Below, piece after piece: positions 1-8,158 of a DNA stretch of 64,000 nucleotides. Each line of letters starts with the position of its first letter. Positions within the stretch are counted from its first letter, which is position 1. A program made the position numbers and the translations under genes. Under the pieces are notes generated by a model. It saw nothing but the letters and a program-made list of their open reading frames with translations. It was not told the DNA's origin and did no database searches. This stretch comes from Ancylobacter rudongensis (lineage in GTDB: Bacteria; Pseudomonadota; Alphaproteobacteria; Rhizobiales; Xanthobacteraceae), in the NCBI RefSeq assembly GCF_900100155.1, contig NZ_FMTP01000001.1, positions 310,001-374,000 of the forward strand, given 5' to 3'.

Positions 1-1
1 G

Positions 2-268
2 AGCTATCAGGAGGGTCAACCGGAGCGGCTCCTCGGCCGGCCGGTGGTGGAAGCGGTCGACATGCCTGATGTGGCGGCGAACGCCTATCCCGTCCTGTTC
101 GGCGACTTCGCGACGGCTTACCGGATCGTCGACCGCCTGGCGCTCTCGATCCTCGTCAATCCGTACCTCCGCGCCACCGAAGGCATCACCCGCATTCACG
201 CCACCCGCCGCACCGGCGCCGGCGTCGTGCAGGCCCGCGCGCTCCGCAAGCTCAAGATGGCGGCCTGA
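2..268 (+). CDS. Phage major capsid protein, HK97 family (C-terminal part)
   Basis: The frame is open from the window edge, so only the last 88 residues are seen. They contain a segment reading YQEGQPERLLGRPVV, then VLFGDFATAYRIVDR, and a basic C-terminus rich in Arg and Lys. This matches the axial domain and C-terminus of HK97 gp5-type capsid proteins, which build the icosahedral head. The upstream residues, the scaffold domain and any fused or separate protease are outside the window. An internal ATG at position 44 is not the start, because family-like sequence continues in frame before it. A small gene follows after about 40 bases with its own ribosome binding site, suggesting one late morphogenesis operon. 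Confidence 0.85.
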   Translation, partial: SYQEGQPERLLGRPVVEAVDMPDVAANAYPVLFGDFATAYRIVDRLALSILVNPYLRATEGITRIHATRRTGAGVVQARALRKLKMAA

Positions 269-309
269 CGGTCGCCATTCCCCTTCACGCGCTCACCGGA
301 GGGCTTTCC

Positions 310-741
310 ATGCGCGACATCATCAGCAACATCGCCGTCGTCGAGGCCGTCCCGCCGGCCGCCTATGGAGCGGACAACACTCCATCGGCGATCGACATCA
401 AGGGCTTCGACGCCGCCATGCTGGCGATCCACGTCGGTATCGGCGGCATCAGCTTCAACGGCACGAACAAGATCGAGTTCAAGCTGACGCACTCGGATGA
501 CGATGCGACCTATACCGCCGTCACGATCGACGACGTGCAGGGGCTCGCCAGCGTCGGCGCCGGCGGCATCGTCAAGGCACTGGTCGCCGCCCACGCCGCG
601 CCCTCGATCACCCGCGTCGGCTATGTCGGAAACAAGCGGTTCCTGAAGCTGCTGGCGGACTTCTCCGGCACGCACGGCACCGCCACGCCGCTCTCGGCCA
701 CCGTCATCAAGGGCCACGCGCGCGAGCGTCCCGTGGCCTGA
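310..741 (+). CDS. Phage head-associated protein of unknown function
   Basis: The product has 143 residues, without signal peptide or membrane segment, rich in Gly, Ala, Ile and Val, with several short beta-prone stretches. A clear ribosome binding site (GGAGGG) lies just before the ATG. It sits between the capsid gene and the head-tail connector gene, where many HK97-type modules carry a small head decoration or completion protein. I infer a virion or head-completion role from position only; no motif proves it. The stop codon is followed by a 207-base structured gap, which sets this gene apart from the connector downstream. Confidence 0.6.
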   Translation: MRDIISNIAVVEAVPPAAYGADNTPSAIDIKGFDAAMLAIHVGIGGISFNGTNKIEFKLTHSDDDATYTAVTIDDVQGLASVGAGGIVKALVAAHAAPSITRVGYVGNKRFLKLLADFSGTHGTATPLSATVIKGHARERPVA

Positions 742-775
742 CCCGTTCGGGCGCCTCCCTCTGAGGGCATGTAGC

Positions 776-887
776 GGCCTGCCCAACAACGGAAACCCCG
801 CCTCTCCGGCGCCCCCCTGCCAAACGGGGTTGATGGGAGGCAAGGCGGGGAAGGTCGCGAGCACCAGCCTGCACCCCATAGCAGGCC
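776..887. repeat. Nested inverted repeats between head genes
   Basis: The outer arms GGCCTGC (776-782) and GCAGGCC (881-887) are exact complements. Inside them CCCCGCCT (796-803) and AGGCGGGG (843-850) are also exact complements. Together they could fold into one long branched hairpin in the gap between the small head gene and the connector gene. The function is unknown: an RNA control structure, a processing site or a DNA site of the element are all possible. Confidence 0.5.
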
Positions 888-898
888 AAGGGCTCACC

Positions 899-930
899 GG
901 CGGGCGCAGCGTGAGGCTGCGCCCGCCTTT
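899..930 (+). terminator. Hairpin upstream of connector gene, terminator-like
   Basis: A perfect 12-bp stem (GGCGGGCGCAGC at 899-910 and its complement at 916-927) with a 5-base loop is followed by three T. It ends about 20 bases before the connector ATG. It could be a weak intrinsic terminator or an RNA element that tunes expression between head genes. The short T run makes termination uncertain. Confidence 0.5.
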
Positions 931-948
931 CATTCGCGAGGAAATGCC

Positions 949-1554
949 ATGCTGACCGTCACCGCGCCTGCGACGACCCGCGATCTCGCCACCCTTGCAG
1001 CGGTGAAAGCCGAGCTCGAGATGGCGCTCGACAGCCAGCATGACGGCTATCTCAATGGCCTCATCACCCAGATGAGCCGCGCGATCGAGAGCTGGTGCGG
1101 GCGCAGCCTAGTGCGCGAGGGCGTCCGCGAGACGATCCACCTGACGGCGCCCGCCGAGGCGCTGGTCCTGACGCGCTTCCCCGTCTCGGAAATCGTCTCC
1201 GTCACCACGGAGGCGAACACCCTGGCGCCCTCGCTTTATGAGGCCGATGCCGGCCCCGGCACGCTCTACCGCCTCACCACCTCCGGCGCCCGGTCCATCT
1301 GGTCGCCGGGCCGCGTCTTGGTGGACTACACCGCCGGCTTCCTCCCGGCGGGTGAGGCGCGCGATCTTCCGCCCGATATCGAGCGCGCGGCCATTCTCGC
1401 GGTGCGGAATGCCTTCCTGACGCGCGGCCGCGACCAGACGGTGCGCAGCGACGACGTCGAGGGCATCGGCTCCTTCTCCTATGGCATGACCTCGGCGCTT
1501 CCCGCTGATGTCACCGAGCTCCTGGCGCCGTATCGGCTGCCGGGCTTCGCGTGA
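949..1554 (+). CDS. Phage head-tail connector protein (gp6/phiE125 gp8-like)
   Basis: The 201-residue product matches the pattern of head-tail connector (adaptor) proteins. It has an N-terminal helical part with spaced hydrophobics (residues about 12-45), a SWCGR-like segment, a beta-rich middle containing a VLVDYTAGF stretch, and a C-terminal helix with RAAILAVRNAFLTRGRD followed by a typical PAD...LAPYRLPGF ending. Such proteins attach below the portal and complete the neck. It lies downstream of the capsid gene and just before an HNH nuclease gene, the usual order in head modules and in capsid-forming satellites. The ATG is preceded by GAGGAAATGCC, a plausible ribosome binding site. Confidence 0.8.
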   Translation: MLTVTAPATTRDLATLAAVKAELEMALDSQHDGYLNGLITQMSRAIESWCGRSLVREGVRETIHLTAPAEALVLTRFPVSEIVSVTTEANTLAPSLYEADAGPGTLYRLTTSGARSIWSPGRVLVDYTAGFLPAGEARDLPPDIERAAILAVRNAFLTRGRDQTVRSDDVEGIGSFSYGMTSALPADVTELLAPYRLPGFA

Positions 1555-1561
1555 GGGCGCC

Positions 1562-1942
1562 ATGCCGATCCGGGCACCACGCATCTGCGGCTGCGGCCAT
1601 CGCATCGCCTCGGGCGAGCACTGCCCCTGCCAACGCAAGCGCAAGGCTGAACAGGACCAGCGTCGACCGCCGGCGCGGGAGCGCGGCTATGACAGCAAGT
1701 GGGACCGCGAGCGCGCGGCCTTCCTGAAGCTGCATCCGCGTTGCGCCCGGCCGGGCTGCGGCGCGCCGGCCTGCGTCGTCGACCACATCATCCCGCACAA
1801 GGGCGATCAGCGCCTGTTCTGGTCGCGCTCCAACTGGCAGCCGCTCTGCACCTCCTGCCATAGCCGGTGGAAGCAGGCACAGGAGAAGCGCGCCCAGAAT
1901 CGGGGTGAGCAACGGACGGCGCCCCCGTCATGGGAGAGGTGA
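1562..1942 (+). CDS. HNH endonuclease linked to terminase
   Basis: The product has 126 residues. A basic N-terminus contains a cysteine-rich segment (CGCGHRIASGEHCPC). The HNH core follows: HPRCARPGCG, then VVDHIIPHKGD with the DH pair, NWQPLC, and TSCHSRW, so the Cys zinc pairs and catalytic His are present. HNH proteins next to terminase genes cooperate in cleaving DNA at cos sites during packaging, so I infer a packaging role. The gene starts eight bases after the connector stop and its end overlaps the region where the small terminase begins. I start it at the ATG of MPIRAPRICG, because the upstream in-frame start would lie inside the connector gene. Confidence 0.85.
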   Translation: MPIRAPRICGCGHRIASGEHCPCQRKRKAEQDQRRPPARERGYDSKWDRERAAFLKLHPRCARPGCGAPACVVDHIIPHKGDQRLFWSRSNWQPLCTSCHSRWKQAQEKRAQNRGEQRTAPPSWER

Positions 1943-1947
1943 TCGCC

Positions 1948-2361
1948 ATGCGTGGCGCCAAGCCCCAACATATCGTTCCGGCTTCCTCGCCGGTGCGCGG
2001 CCCGCTGGATCCGCCGGACTGGCTGTCCGAGGATGCCCGCGCGGAGTGGGAGCGCGTGGCGCCGATCCTGATCGAGGAACGCCGAACCCTCACCATGACC
2101 GACGTCGCCACCCTGGCGAATTATTGCGTCGCGGTCGGCCGGGCGGCGGAAGCTGAGCGGGTGATCTCCAGCGAGGGCATGATCTACCACAGCAAGACCG
2201 GGCCGAAGAAACACCCGGCCGTGGCGATCTCCTCCGATGCCCAGACGCAGGCGCGCCTGCTCGCCGGCGAGCTCGGTCTTACCCCTGTCAGCCGATCTCG
2301 GCCGGCCGCCCGTGGCGCGGCAGATGACGGACAGGATGACCTCTTTGGAATGGGTGATTGA
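1948..2361 (+). CDS. Phage terminase small subunit, P27 family
   Basis: The product has 137 residues. It shows the P27-type layout: a short basic N-terminus, then PPDWLSEDARAEWERVAPIL, a helical YCVAVGRAAEAERVI stretch, a YHSKTGPKKHPAV segment, and a second helix ending in LGLTPVSRSR. TerS recognises the packaging site and recruits the large subunit. The chosen ATG has GGAGAGG eight bases upstream; an in-frame ATG 18 bases earlier is possible but overlaps the HNH gene and has a poorer site. The large subunit starts three bases after the stop, so both are probably translated together. If the element is a satellite, this subunit would decide which DNA is packaged. Confidence 0.85.
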   Translation: MRGAKPQHIVPASSPVRGPLDPPDWLSEDARAEWERVAPILIEERRTLTMTDVATLANYCVAVGRAAEAERVISSEGMIYHSKTGPKKHPAVAISSDAQTQARLLAGELGLTPVSRSRPAARGAADDGQDDLFGMGD

Positions 2362-2363
2362 CC

Positions 2364-3965
2364 ATGGCACGCTCGACCTATCCCGAATGGATCTTCGACG
2401 GCAGCGAGATTGCCGACCCCATGGGGCGAGGCGAGCGCGCGGTGCGCTGGCTCCGGATGCTGAAGCACCCCAAGAGCAGCTTGCCCGGCCGGCCGTTCCA
2501 GCTCGATCCCTGGCAGGAACGGATCGTGCGCCGCATCTATGGCCCTCGCCATGAAGACGGCACGCGCATCGTCAAGACCGTGGTGCTGCTGCTCCCGAGA
2601 GGAAACCGGAAAACCGCGCTCGCCGCCGCTCTCGCCCTGCTGCACACGATCGGGCCGGAGCGGGTACCGGGCGGCGAGGTGATCTCGGCGGCTGCTGACC
2701 GCAAGCAGGCGAGGCTCGCCTTTGCGGAGGCGCTCGGTATCGTCCGCACCGTGCCGGCGGCGGCTTCAAACACCCGCGTCGTCGACTATCGCAACCGCCT
2801 GACCTTCCCGCGTGACGGATCGTTCTATGAGGCGATCTCGGCAGATGCCGGCACCCAGCACGGGCGCACGCCGGCCTTTGTGCTCGCCGACGAGCTGCAC
2901 GCCTGGCCCAAGCGCGAGCTATGGGACGTGCTGCGCTCCGGCTTGGTGAAGCAGAAGGGTTCTCTTCTCGTCGTCGCCACCACGGCCGGCCGGGGGCAGG
3001 AAAACGTTGCGTGGGACATTGTGGATGATGCCCGCCGCGTCGCGCGGGGCGAGGTCGACGATCCCTCGATCCTGCCGATCCTGTTCGAGGCGGACCGCGA
3101 TTGCGATTGGACGGACGAAGCCGTGTGGCACCGTGTGAACCCCGGCCTCGCCTATGGCTATCCCGACCTTGAAGGCCTTCGCCAACTCGCCCGCGAGGGA
3201 CAGCGCCGGATCGGCGACCGCGAGGCCTTCCGCCAGCTCAACCTCAATATCTGGCTCGATCACTCCGCCGATCCGTTCGTCGACATGGACGTCTATGACG
3301 AGGGCGCGGGTTCGGTCTTCCTCGAGGCCCTCGAGCTGGCGCCTTGCTGGCTTGGCGTCGATCTCTCCAGCAATCACGACCTCACGGCTGTCATCGCCGC
3401 GTGGCGCGACGAGGCCGGCGGCTACATCGTCCACCCGTGGTTCTTCTGTCCCGAGGAGAACCTGCGCGCCCGTGCCGAACGTGACGGCGTGCCTTACCCA
3501 ACCTGGGCGGAGCAGGGCTTCATCATCCCGACACCCGGCAACGTGGTCGACTTCCGCACTGTCGAAGACACGATCCGCGATCTTTGCTCGCGCTACGCCG
3601 TGCAGGAGATCGCCTTCGATCCGCACCTCGCCCGCAACACCCTCAACAACCTGCTCGAGGATGGCCTGCCGGCCGTCGAGATGCGGCAGGGCTGGGTGAC
3701 GATGGCCCCGGCGGTGAAGGAGCTGGAGCGCGCCATTGTCGGGCGCCAGCTCACCCATGGCGGGCACCCCGTCCTGCGCTGGTGCTTCGACAACATCGCC
3801 GTCCACACCGACAGCGCCGGCAACCGCATGTTCCACAAGGGCAAGAGCCGGGACCGGATCGACGGCGCCGTCGCCTGCGCCATGGCAGTCGCCCGCGCGA
3901 GCGCCGAGGGCGGGGCGAGCATCTACGAGAGCGACGAGTGGTCGCCGGAGATGATGGTTCTTTGA
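2364..3965 (+). CDS. Phage terminase large subunit
   Basis: The 533-residue product has both terminase domains. The ATPase part has a Walker-A-like PRGNRKT (about 78-84), Walker B FVLADE (172-177) and coupling motif VVATTAG (203-209). The nuclease part has acidic positions in GVDLSSNHD (331-339), AFDP and DRIDGAVA, as expected for an RNase-H-like fold. Length is normal for HK97/P27-linked large subunits, so it looks intact. It drives DNA into procapsids through the portal. A TTG two codons earlier is a possible but less likely start. It is the last morphogenesis gene on this side; kinase and helicase cargo follows rather than portal or tail genes. Confidence 0.92.
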   Translation: MARSTYPEWIFDGSEIADPMGRGERAVRWLRMLKHPKSSLPGRPFQLDPWQERIVRRIYGPRHEDGTRIVKTVVLLLPRGNRKTALAAALALLHTIGPERVPGGEVISAAADRKQARLAFAEALGIVRTVPAAASNTRVVDYRNRLTFPRDGSFYEAISADAGTQHGRTPAFVLADELHAWPKRELWDVLRSGLVKQKGSLLVVATTAGRGQENVAWDIVDDARRVARGEVDDPSILPILFEADRDCDWTDEAVWHRVNPGLAYGYPDLEGLRQLAREGQRRIGDREAFRQLNLNIWLDHSADPFVDMDVYDEGAGSVFLEALELAPCWLGVDLSSNHDLTAVIAAWRDEAGGYIVHPWFFCPEENLRARAERDGVPYPTWAEQGFIIPTPGNVVDFRTVEDTIRDLCSRYAVQEIAFDPHLARNTLNNLLEDGLPAVEMRQGWVTMAPAVKELERAIVGRQLTHGGHPVLRWCFDNIAVHTDSAGNRMFHKGKSRDRIDGAVACAMAVARASAEGGASIYESDEWSPEMMVL

Positions 3966-4003
3966 TACCGGCACACGAACGTAGTCTCGCCCGTATCACT
4001 GTA

Positions 4004-4033
4004 TTGACTTATTCCGGCCGATCCCGTCGTAAT
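4004..4033 (+). promoter_or_regulatory. Possible promoter of the kinase-helicase cassette
   Basis: TTGACT (4004-4009) and CGTAAT (4028-4033) stand 18 bases apart in the 185-base gap between the terminase and kinase genes. The first hexamer is close to the sigma-70 consensus, the second only in its last four bases. It would give the cargo its own transcription, separate from late genes. Support is by motif only. Confidence 0.3.
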
Positions 4034-4150
4034 CGCCCTGCCTTTGATTTCTACAGTAGAGCGCAGATTACCTGCCTCGGCATAAAAATGACACTCGCAG
4101 TGAGCGCGCCGTGGCAGCAAGTTTGAATTCGAGCATCCAGCGGAACCGGC

Positions 4151-5485
4151 ATGAGTGACGTAGCGGGGGACAACGCAAAGGAACAAGCAGGTCGCCTTTG
4201 CGAAGAAAAAGGTTGGTCTCTCGGTGAATTGCTTGGTCAAGGCGGCAGCGCTGCGGTTTTCAAGGTAGATATGGCGGAGGGTGAAGCCGCTCTCAAAGTG
4301 TTTTTCCCCCGTTTCATTCAAGGCGGGCAGGGTGTGGTCACGCGTAAGCGCCTAGAAATTGTGAAGGAGCGGCTGACCCACCACTCTTGTCCTACTCTCG
4401 TCAAAATTTATGCCGTTGACGAGTTTGAGGGCGCTCCATTTATGTTGATGGAACAAGTAGCCGGATCCATGTTAACCGATGTTCTTCGTTTGGTGCCAGC
4501 GCCATCTGTCGCGGAGATAGTCCGACAGGTCGCTGAGGCTGCAAAATATCTAGAAGATATTGGCTTAACTCACCGTGATATAAAATCAGACAATATTATC
4601 ATAGATAAGCAATTTACGAAGGCTACTCTAGTTGACGTCGGTGTAGCGAGGATAATCGATGACCCTGTCGGATCAGGCACTGATGACGACGGTAAGTTGC
4701 CGTTCGTAGCTACAGCTAGATATAGCTCGCCGGAGTACATGTTTCGACTTATACCGGCTGGTCCAGAGCTATGGAGAGCATTAAATTTCTATCAGCTTGG
4801 AGGACTCATCCACGACCTGATTTCTGGAGAGCCGCTTTTCGAAGATGTTGTCCGTCAGGCCACAAACAACCGTTATCTTATAGCATATGCGGTGGCGACT
4901 AGTATGCCTCATGTCGGTGCGCGGGTGGGTGTTCCAGACTACATTGTTAATTTGGCGCAGCGGTGTCTCCAAAAAGATCCGACGCAGCGGTTGGCCAGTG
5001 TTAGTTGGGAAGATTTCTTAGGTCGGGACCGCCAGCGAGAAAACGAGGCATTTCTAGGCATCTGCGGAGATAAGAGTTACAGTGTCGCTGTTCGAAAATT
5101 AGACGTGGCGGAGCTCGGTCGCGCGATTGAGTCGAGTATAGACAATAAATTGATCGGAAAGATGCTGAGTTGTAGGCATTCATGTACCGTGATGCACAGC
5201 TCGCATGCACATATAAAGATATGGTGGAGTCCGCCAGCAGCACCTTGCGGCAGTGAAATCGAGGTCTTAATTGATTTGAGCGAAGTTGATGGAGGTATTC
5301 GGATCGAGGTAAGTTCTAAAATTGAACGTTTAGAAAAATGTTTGTCCGTTCCGGCCGTAATCATCGCGTCTGACTCACCTGATATTGCAATTGGCGCTGC
5401 TAATCAGTCTTACGATCTATTCTTGGAATCATCCGCGAAAATAATTCGTCCTACGGGCAACAGCACAACGGGAGATGGAAATTGA
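4151..5485 (+). CDS. Ser/Thr protein kinase, first gene of cargo cassette
   Basis: The 444-residue cytoplasmic protein has a complete eukaryotic-type kinase domain: glycine loop LGQGGSAAVFKV (28-39), lysine 49 in AALKV, catalytic HRDIKSDN (141-148), magnesium-binding Asp 162 in DVG (in place of DFG), and SPE (193-195). About 150 C-terminal residues form an extra, beta-prone domain I do not recognise. There is no membrane segment and no PASTA repeat, unlike housekeeping PknB kinases. The gene is AT-rich: 4561-4620 has 18 G/C of 60, against 33 of 60 in the terminase at 3241-3300, which points to recent transfer. It shares four bases (TTGA) with the helicase gene. Kinases carried by mobile elements often act in phage defence (Stk2 for example), but the target here is unknown. 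Confidence 0.88.
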   Translation: MSDVAGDNAKEQAGRLCEEKGWSLGELLGQGGSAAVFKVDMAEGEAALKVFFPRFIQGGQGVVTRKRLEIVKERLTHHSCPTLVKIYAVDEFEGAPFMLMEQVAGSMLTDVLRLVPAPSVAEIVRQVAEAAKYLEDIGLTHRDIKSDNIIIDKQFTKATLVDVGVARIIDDPVGSGTDDDGKLPFVATARYSSPEYMFRLIPAGPELWRALNFYQLGGLIHDLISGEPLFEDVVRQATNNRYLIAYAVATSMPHVGARVGVPDYIVNLAQRCLQKDPTQRLASVSWEDFLGRDRQRENEAFLGICGDKSYSVAVRKLDVAELGRAIESSIDNKLIGKMLSCRHSCTVMHSSHAHIKIWWSPPAAPCGSEIEVLIDLSEVDGGIRIEVSSKIERLEKCLSVPAVIIASDSPDIAIGAANQSYDLFLESSAKIIRPTGNSTTGDGN

Positions 5486-6618
5486 GTCTCCTATGGCGTC
5501 GTAGGCGTGATCTTCATCAAGACCAAATTAATGCGATTGAAGGCCTGCCCTCATCCGGAAAATATTTACTCCTGGGCCCTCCAGGCTCAGGAAAGACGAG
5601 CATACTCCTTCATCGTGGGCAGTTTCTCCGGCTGCCGCCCCACCAGCTCGCCAACGTAATTTTGGTGACTTTCTCGCGAACTCTGCGTGAATTCATCTCA
5701 TTAAGTGGCGATGATCGCTTCCCATCAGAACTAATACATACACAAAGATCGCTCGTTGACATGCTTTTCCAATCGTATGGCGAGCATCCACCGACCGTTG
5801 ATGGAGATCTCTTGGAGCAAAATCGCGCGCGAGCTGAAGCCGCAAACGAATTGCTTGCATTGAGAGGTCGAAAAATAATGTACGACGCAGTGCTGATCGA
5901 CGAAATTCAAGATTTATGCGAAGCGGAGCTGAAGCTACTAACCTCCATCTCAGACCGGGTTATGCTCGTTGGAGATATTCGACAGCAGGTTTACCGCTCA
6001 TCTGATGTCATGGCTGCAGCAGCTGGACTTTGCGATAGAACAATTGAACTAAGGCATCATTTTAGGATCAGCCAGGATATTTGTTTAGTGGCTGATCGGA
6101 TAATTAGAAATAGTGATTTCTCATTGGCTGAATATGCGCACTATGTTGGACCGACGCCGACGAGACCTAGTGTAATTGGACCCCTGTCTCCAGAGGCGCA
6201 AGTTTCCGCTGTGGCCGAAGCGTTAGATTTGCAGCTCGACACCTACAATGATCCGTCCGATCTGCTGGGTGTGGTCGTTGGACGGACAGAAGAATGTGAC
6301 GACATTCTTGAGAGATTTCGGGCTATACCGAAGCTCCGAAACCGCTGTGGCGTATTCCATTCCGGCGTCGTCAATCGCCAGTTCGGCCAAGATTGCAGAA
6401 TCTGCATAACTACAGTTCAGTCCTGTAAGGGACTGGAATTTCGAGCGCTTCACTGGCCGTTCGCGGACGCGACCCCATATCTCACACGCCAGAAAGCGTA
6501 TACGGTCGTGACGCGCGCGAAGAGTTCACTGACACTCTATAGGCACGGCGCTTTGCCAGCAATTTTATCTGGGGCCATTCCACCAACCCCTCAGAGGCTC
6601 TTCGAGGACGATGACTGA
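5482..6618 (+). CDS. Short superfamily 1 (UvrD-like) helicase/ATPase of cargo cassette
   Basis: The 378-residue protein has the SF1 motifs in order: Walker A GPPGSGKT (32-39), motif Ia VTFSRTLREF, Walker B AVLIDEIQDL (136-145), motif III MLVGDIRQQVYR (161-172), motif IV-like LRHHFRIS, motif V TVQSCKGLEF (311-320) and motif VI YTVVTRAKS (340-348). It is about half the length of UvrD or Rep, so the 1B/2B insertions are minimal, closer in size to Gabija GajB. The start is a TTG overlapping the kinase stop, with GGGAG seven bases before it; no in-frame ATG precedes the Walker A. The rare start and overlap suggest coupled, reduced synthesis relative to the kinase. Its stop overlaps the next gene by eight bases. 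Confidence 0.85.
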   Translation: MSLLWRRRRDLHQDQINAIEGLPSSGKYLLLGPPGSGKTSILLHRGQFLRLPPHQLANVILVTFSRTLREFISLSGDDRFPSELIHTQRSLVDMLFQSYGEHPPTVDGDLLEQNRARAEAANELLALRGRKIMYDAVLIDEIQDLCEAELKLLTSISDRVMLVGDIRQQVYRSSDVMAAAAGLCDRTIELRHHFRISQDICLVADRIIRNSDFSLAEYAHYVGPTPTRPSVIGPLSPEAQVSAVAEALDLQLDTYNDPSDLLGVVVGRTEECDDILERFRAIPKLRNRCGVFHSGVVNRQFGQDCRICITTVQSCKGLEFRALHWPFADATPYLTRQKAYTVVTRAKSSLTLYRHGALPAILSGAIPPTPQRLFEDDD

Positions 6619-8002
6619 ACTGAATTTCGCGCTGGTTGAACGAGACACTTTAGCGGACGCGCTCCGTGGAGACCGGTCGGCCGTAGGTAGCGCGTGGCAT
6701 TCGCTCCAGATGCTGCCGCGGCTTGGTAATCGGCAGATGGTAGTAATCTGGTTGGACCAGTCCATTCAGCCGAGTGCGATCGTTATAGAAGACAGCGCCA
6801 GAGAGGAGCTCTTCTCTTGGCTTGCGACTTTTCACGGCGACCTGACGCCCATATCCAGCTGGTGTCAGGTTCTGTCGCCCGATGAGATTGTACGCCCGTC
6901 ACCCGAAGGAGGGCTCGTTCCCAACCTTTTTGGCTTTGAGGCCGCCTGGGCCAGCGCAACGTTGGCTGAAGCTATGAGCCTGTCTGGTCGCTCATACGAC
7001 AGCCTATCTTTGAATGTTCTGCTAGCGACCGAAACGTTCGCAATAGGCCGCGCCGCGGGTCTCTACGGCGCTAGGTCGGTTTCTATCGTGGGTGAAAGGC
7101 TAGACCGAGTACGTCGCCAACTGCGGCCAACTTCTGAAGGCCGAGATCCTGCGGGTGGCCTTGTCCGCGAGGTGCTTCTGGGATTAATGCCCGATGCACC
7201 TAGAGTGACCTCTGCCAACGCGCGGATGCTGCGCGATATCTGCGGGCGGTTTTTGGGAGATCGGCTTCCAGAGGAAGGCAGGTTCCTGACGTCCGATGAT
7301 CTGGGTGAGTTGCTCTCTATGGTGCCGGTGCTCCACCCGCTTACCGACCTAGAGGCGATGTCCGCTGAGGAAAGGGTTCGGTTTTTGCGGTACCTTCGAA
7401 GCCGCATTCCGCCGCTGACGACACCCGAGTGGCCATTGTTCGCATTTGGCGCGGGATACGTCATTAGTAGGATCGGAAGTGCCGAGCGTGATCTCCGTCT
7501 GGCCGACGCCTTTGATGCTGGTAGGTCGTCCGTTCTGTCTTGGGCAATGGTCGCGGGTAGTCTCGGGGCTAGGACCTTCTGGACAGATGCTTTCGGCGGG
7601 CTCGGTCGATTCGTTGCTCGTGAGCTCATTCGCCCCCATTATCTCTTAGACCCGCCCACATGTGACATTAGCTATGACGAGGTGCGACTTTTCGATGAGA
7701 AAAGTTCGCGCATGAGGCTTCGTTCGGCGAACCGCAACGCTCTCGCGGTGTCTATGCTGCCCGGCGTCACAATGCATTTCGGAGTGGGAGATCTTGACCG
7801 GTCAATGTCCCGCTCGCCCGATATAGCTCAGGACGCGCACCAGGGTTTGTCGGGTGTACCCTATGTGCCTGACGAGCAACTTGAAGCCCTAGCGGCGCGG
7901 CTCGCACCTCATCTGAGACACCTCTTTGAGGTCAACCAGAAGACTACGTCAAAAAACCGAAAGGCTGGCAGCTCACTTCGATTGCCGTTTCAAGACAAGT
8001 GA
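6611..8002 (+). CDS. Third cargo protein of unknown function
   Basis: The product has 463 residues and I do not recognise a family. The first ~60 residues look alpha/beta (a VVIWLDQS strand), the middle is mostly helical, and residues about 280-340 hold an aromatic, hydrophobic stretch (LFAFGAGYVISRIG, then VLSWAMVAGSLGARTFW). The C-terminus is basic and probably disordered (NQKTTSKNRKAGS). No signal peptide or clear nuclease, TIR or protease motif is visible. Its ATG lies eight bases inside the helicase gene, so it is made from the same message and probably works with kinase and helicase. Composition is closer to the host than in the kinase gene, suggesting the trio was assembled from parts or has partly ameliorated. 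Best guess is an effector or sensor subunit. Confidence 0.7.
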   Translation: MTELNFALVERDTLADALRGDRSAVGSAWHSLQMLPRLGNRQMVVIWLDQSIQPSAIVIEDSAREELFSWLATFHGDLTPISSWCQVLSPDEIVRPSPEGGLVPNLFGFEAAWASATLAEAMSLSGRSYDSLSLNVLLATETFAIGRAAGLYGARSVSIVGERLDRVRRQLRPTSEGRDPAGGLVREVLLGLMPDAPRVTSANARMLRDICGRFLGDRLPEEGRFLTSDDLGELLSMVPVLHPLTDLEAMSAEERVRFLRYLRSRIPPLTTPEWPLFAFGAGYVISRIGSAERDLRLADAFDAGRSSVLSWAMVAGSLGARTFWTDAFGGLGRFVARELIRPHYLLDPPTCDISYDEVRLFDEKSSRMRLRSANRNALAVSMLPGVTMHFGVGDLDRSMSRSPDIAQDAHQGLSGVPYVPDEQLEALAARLAPHLRHLFEVNQKTTSKNRKAGSSLRLPFQDK

Positions 8003-8158
8003 CGGAGTGATCTTGAAAGGCAATATACTCCGATACCGAGCGGCAGGTCCATAGCATCTGCTAAGAGTGAATTAAGAGGCGTGAATTGGGCGAGCTTCTC
8101 GCAACAACCTGCATGTGTACTTAGATTGCAATGACGGCGCATGCTTGGCCTAGTGCAT

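Noticed and set aside
4151-8002. Calling the cassette Gabija, Mokosh or BREX
   Set aside because: There is no OLD nuclease, no PLD nuclease, no kinase-helicase fusion, and no methyltransferase or PglZ. Only single components resemble these systems.
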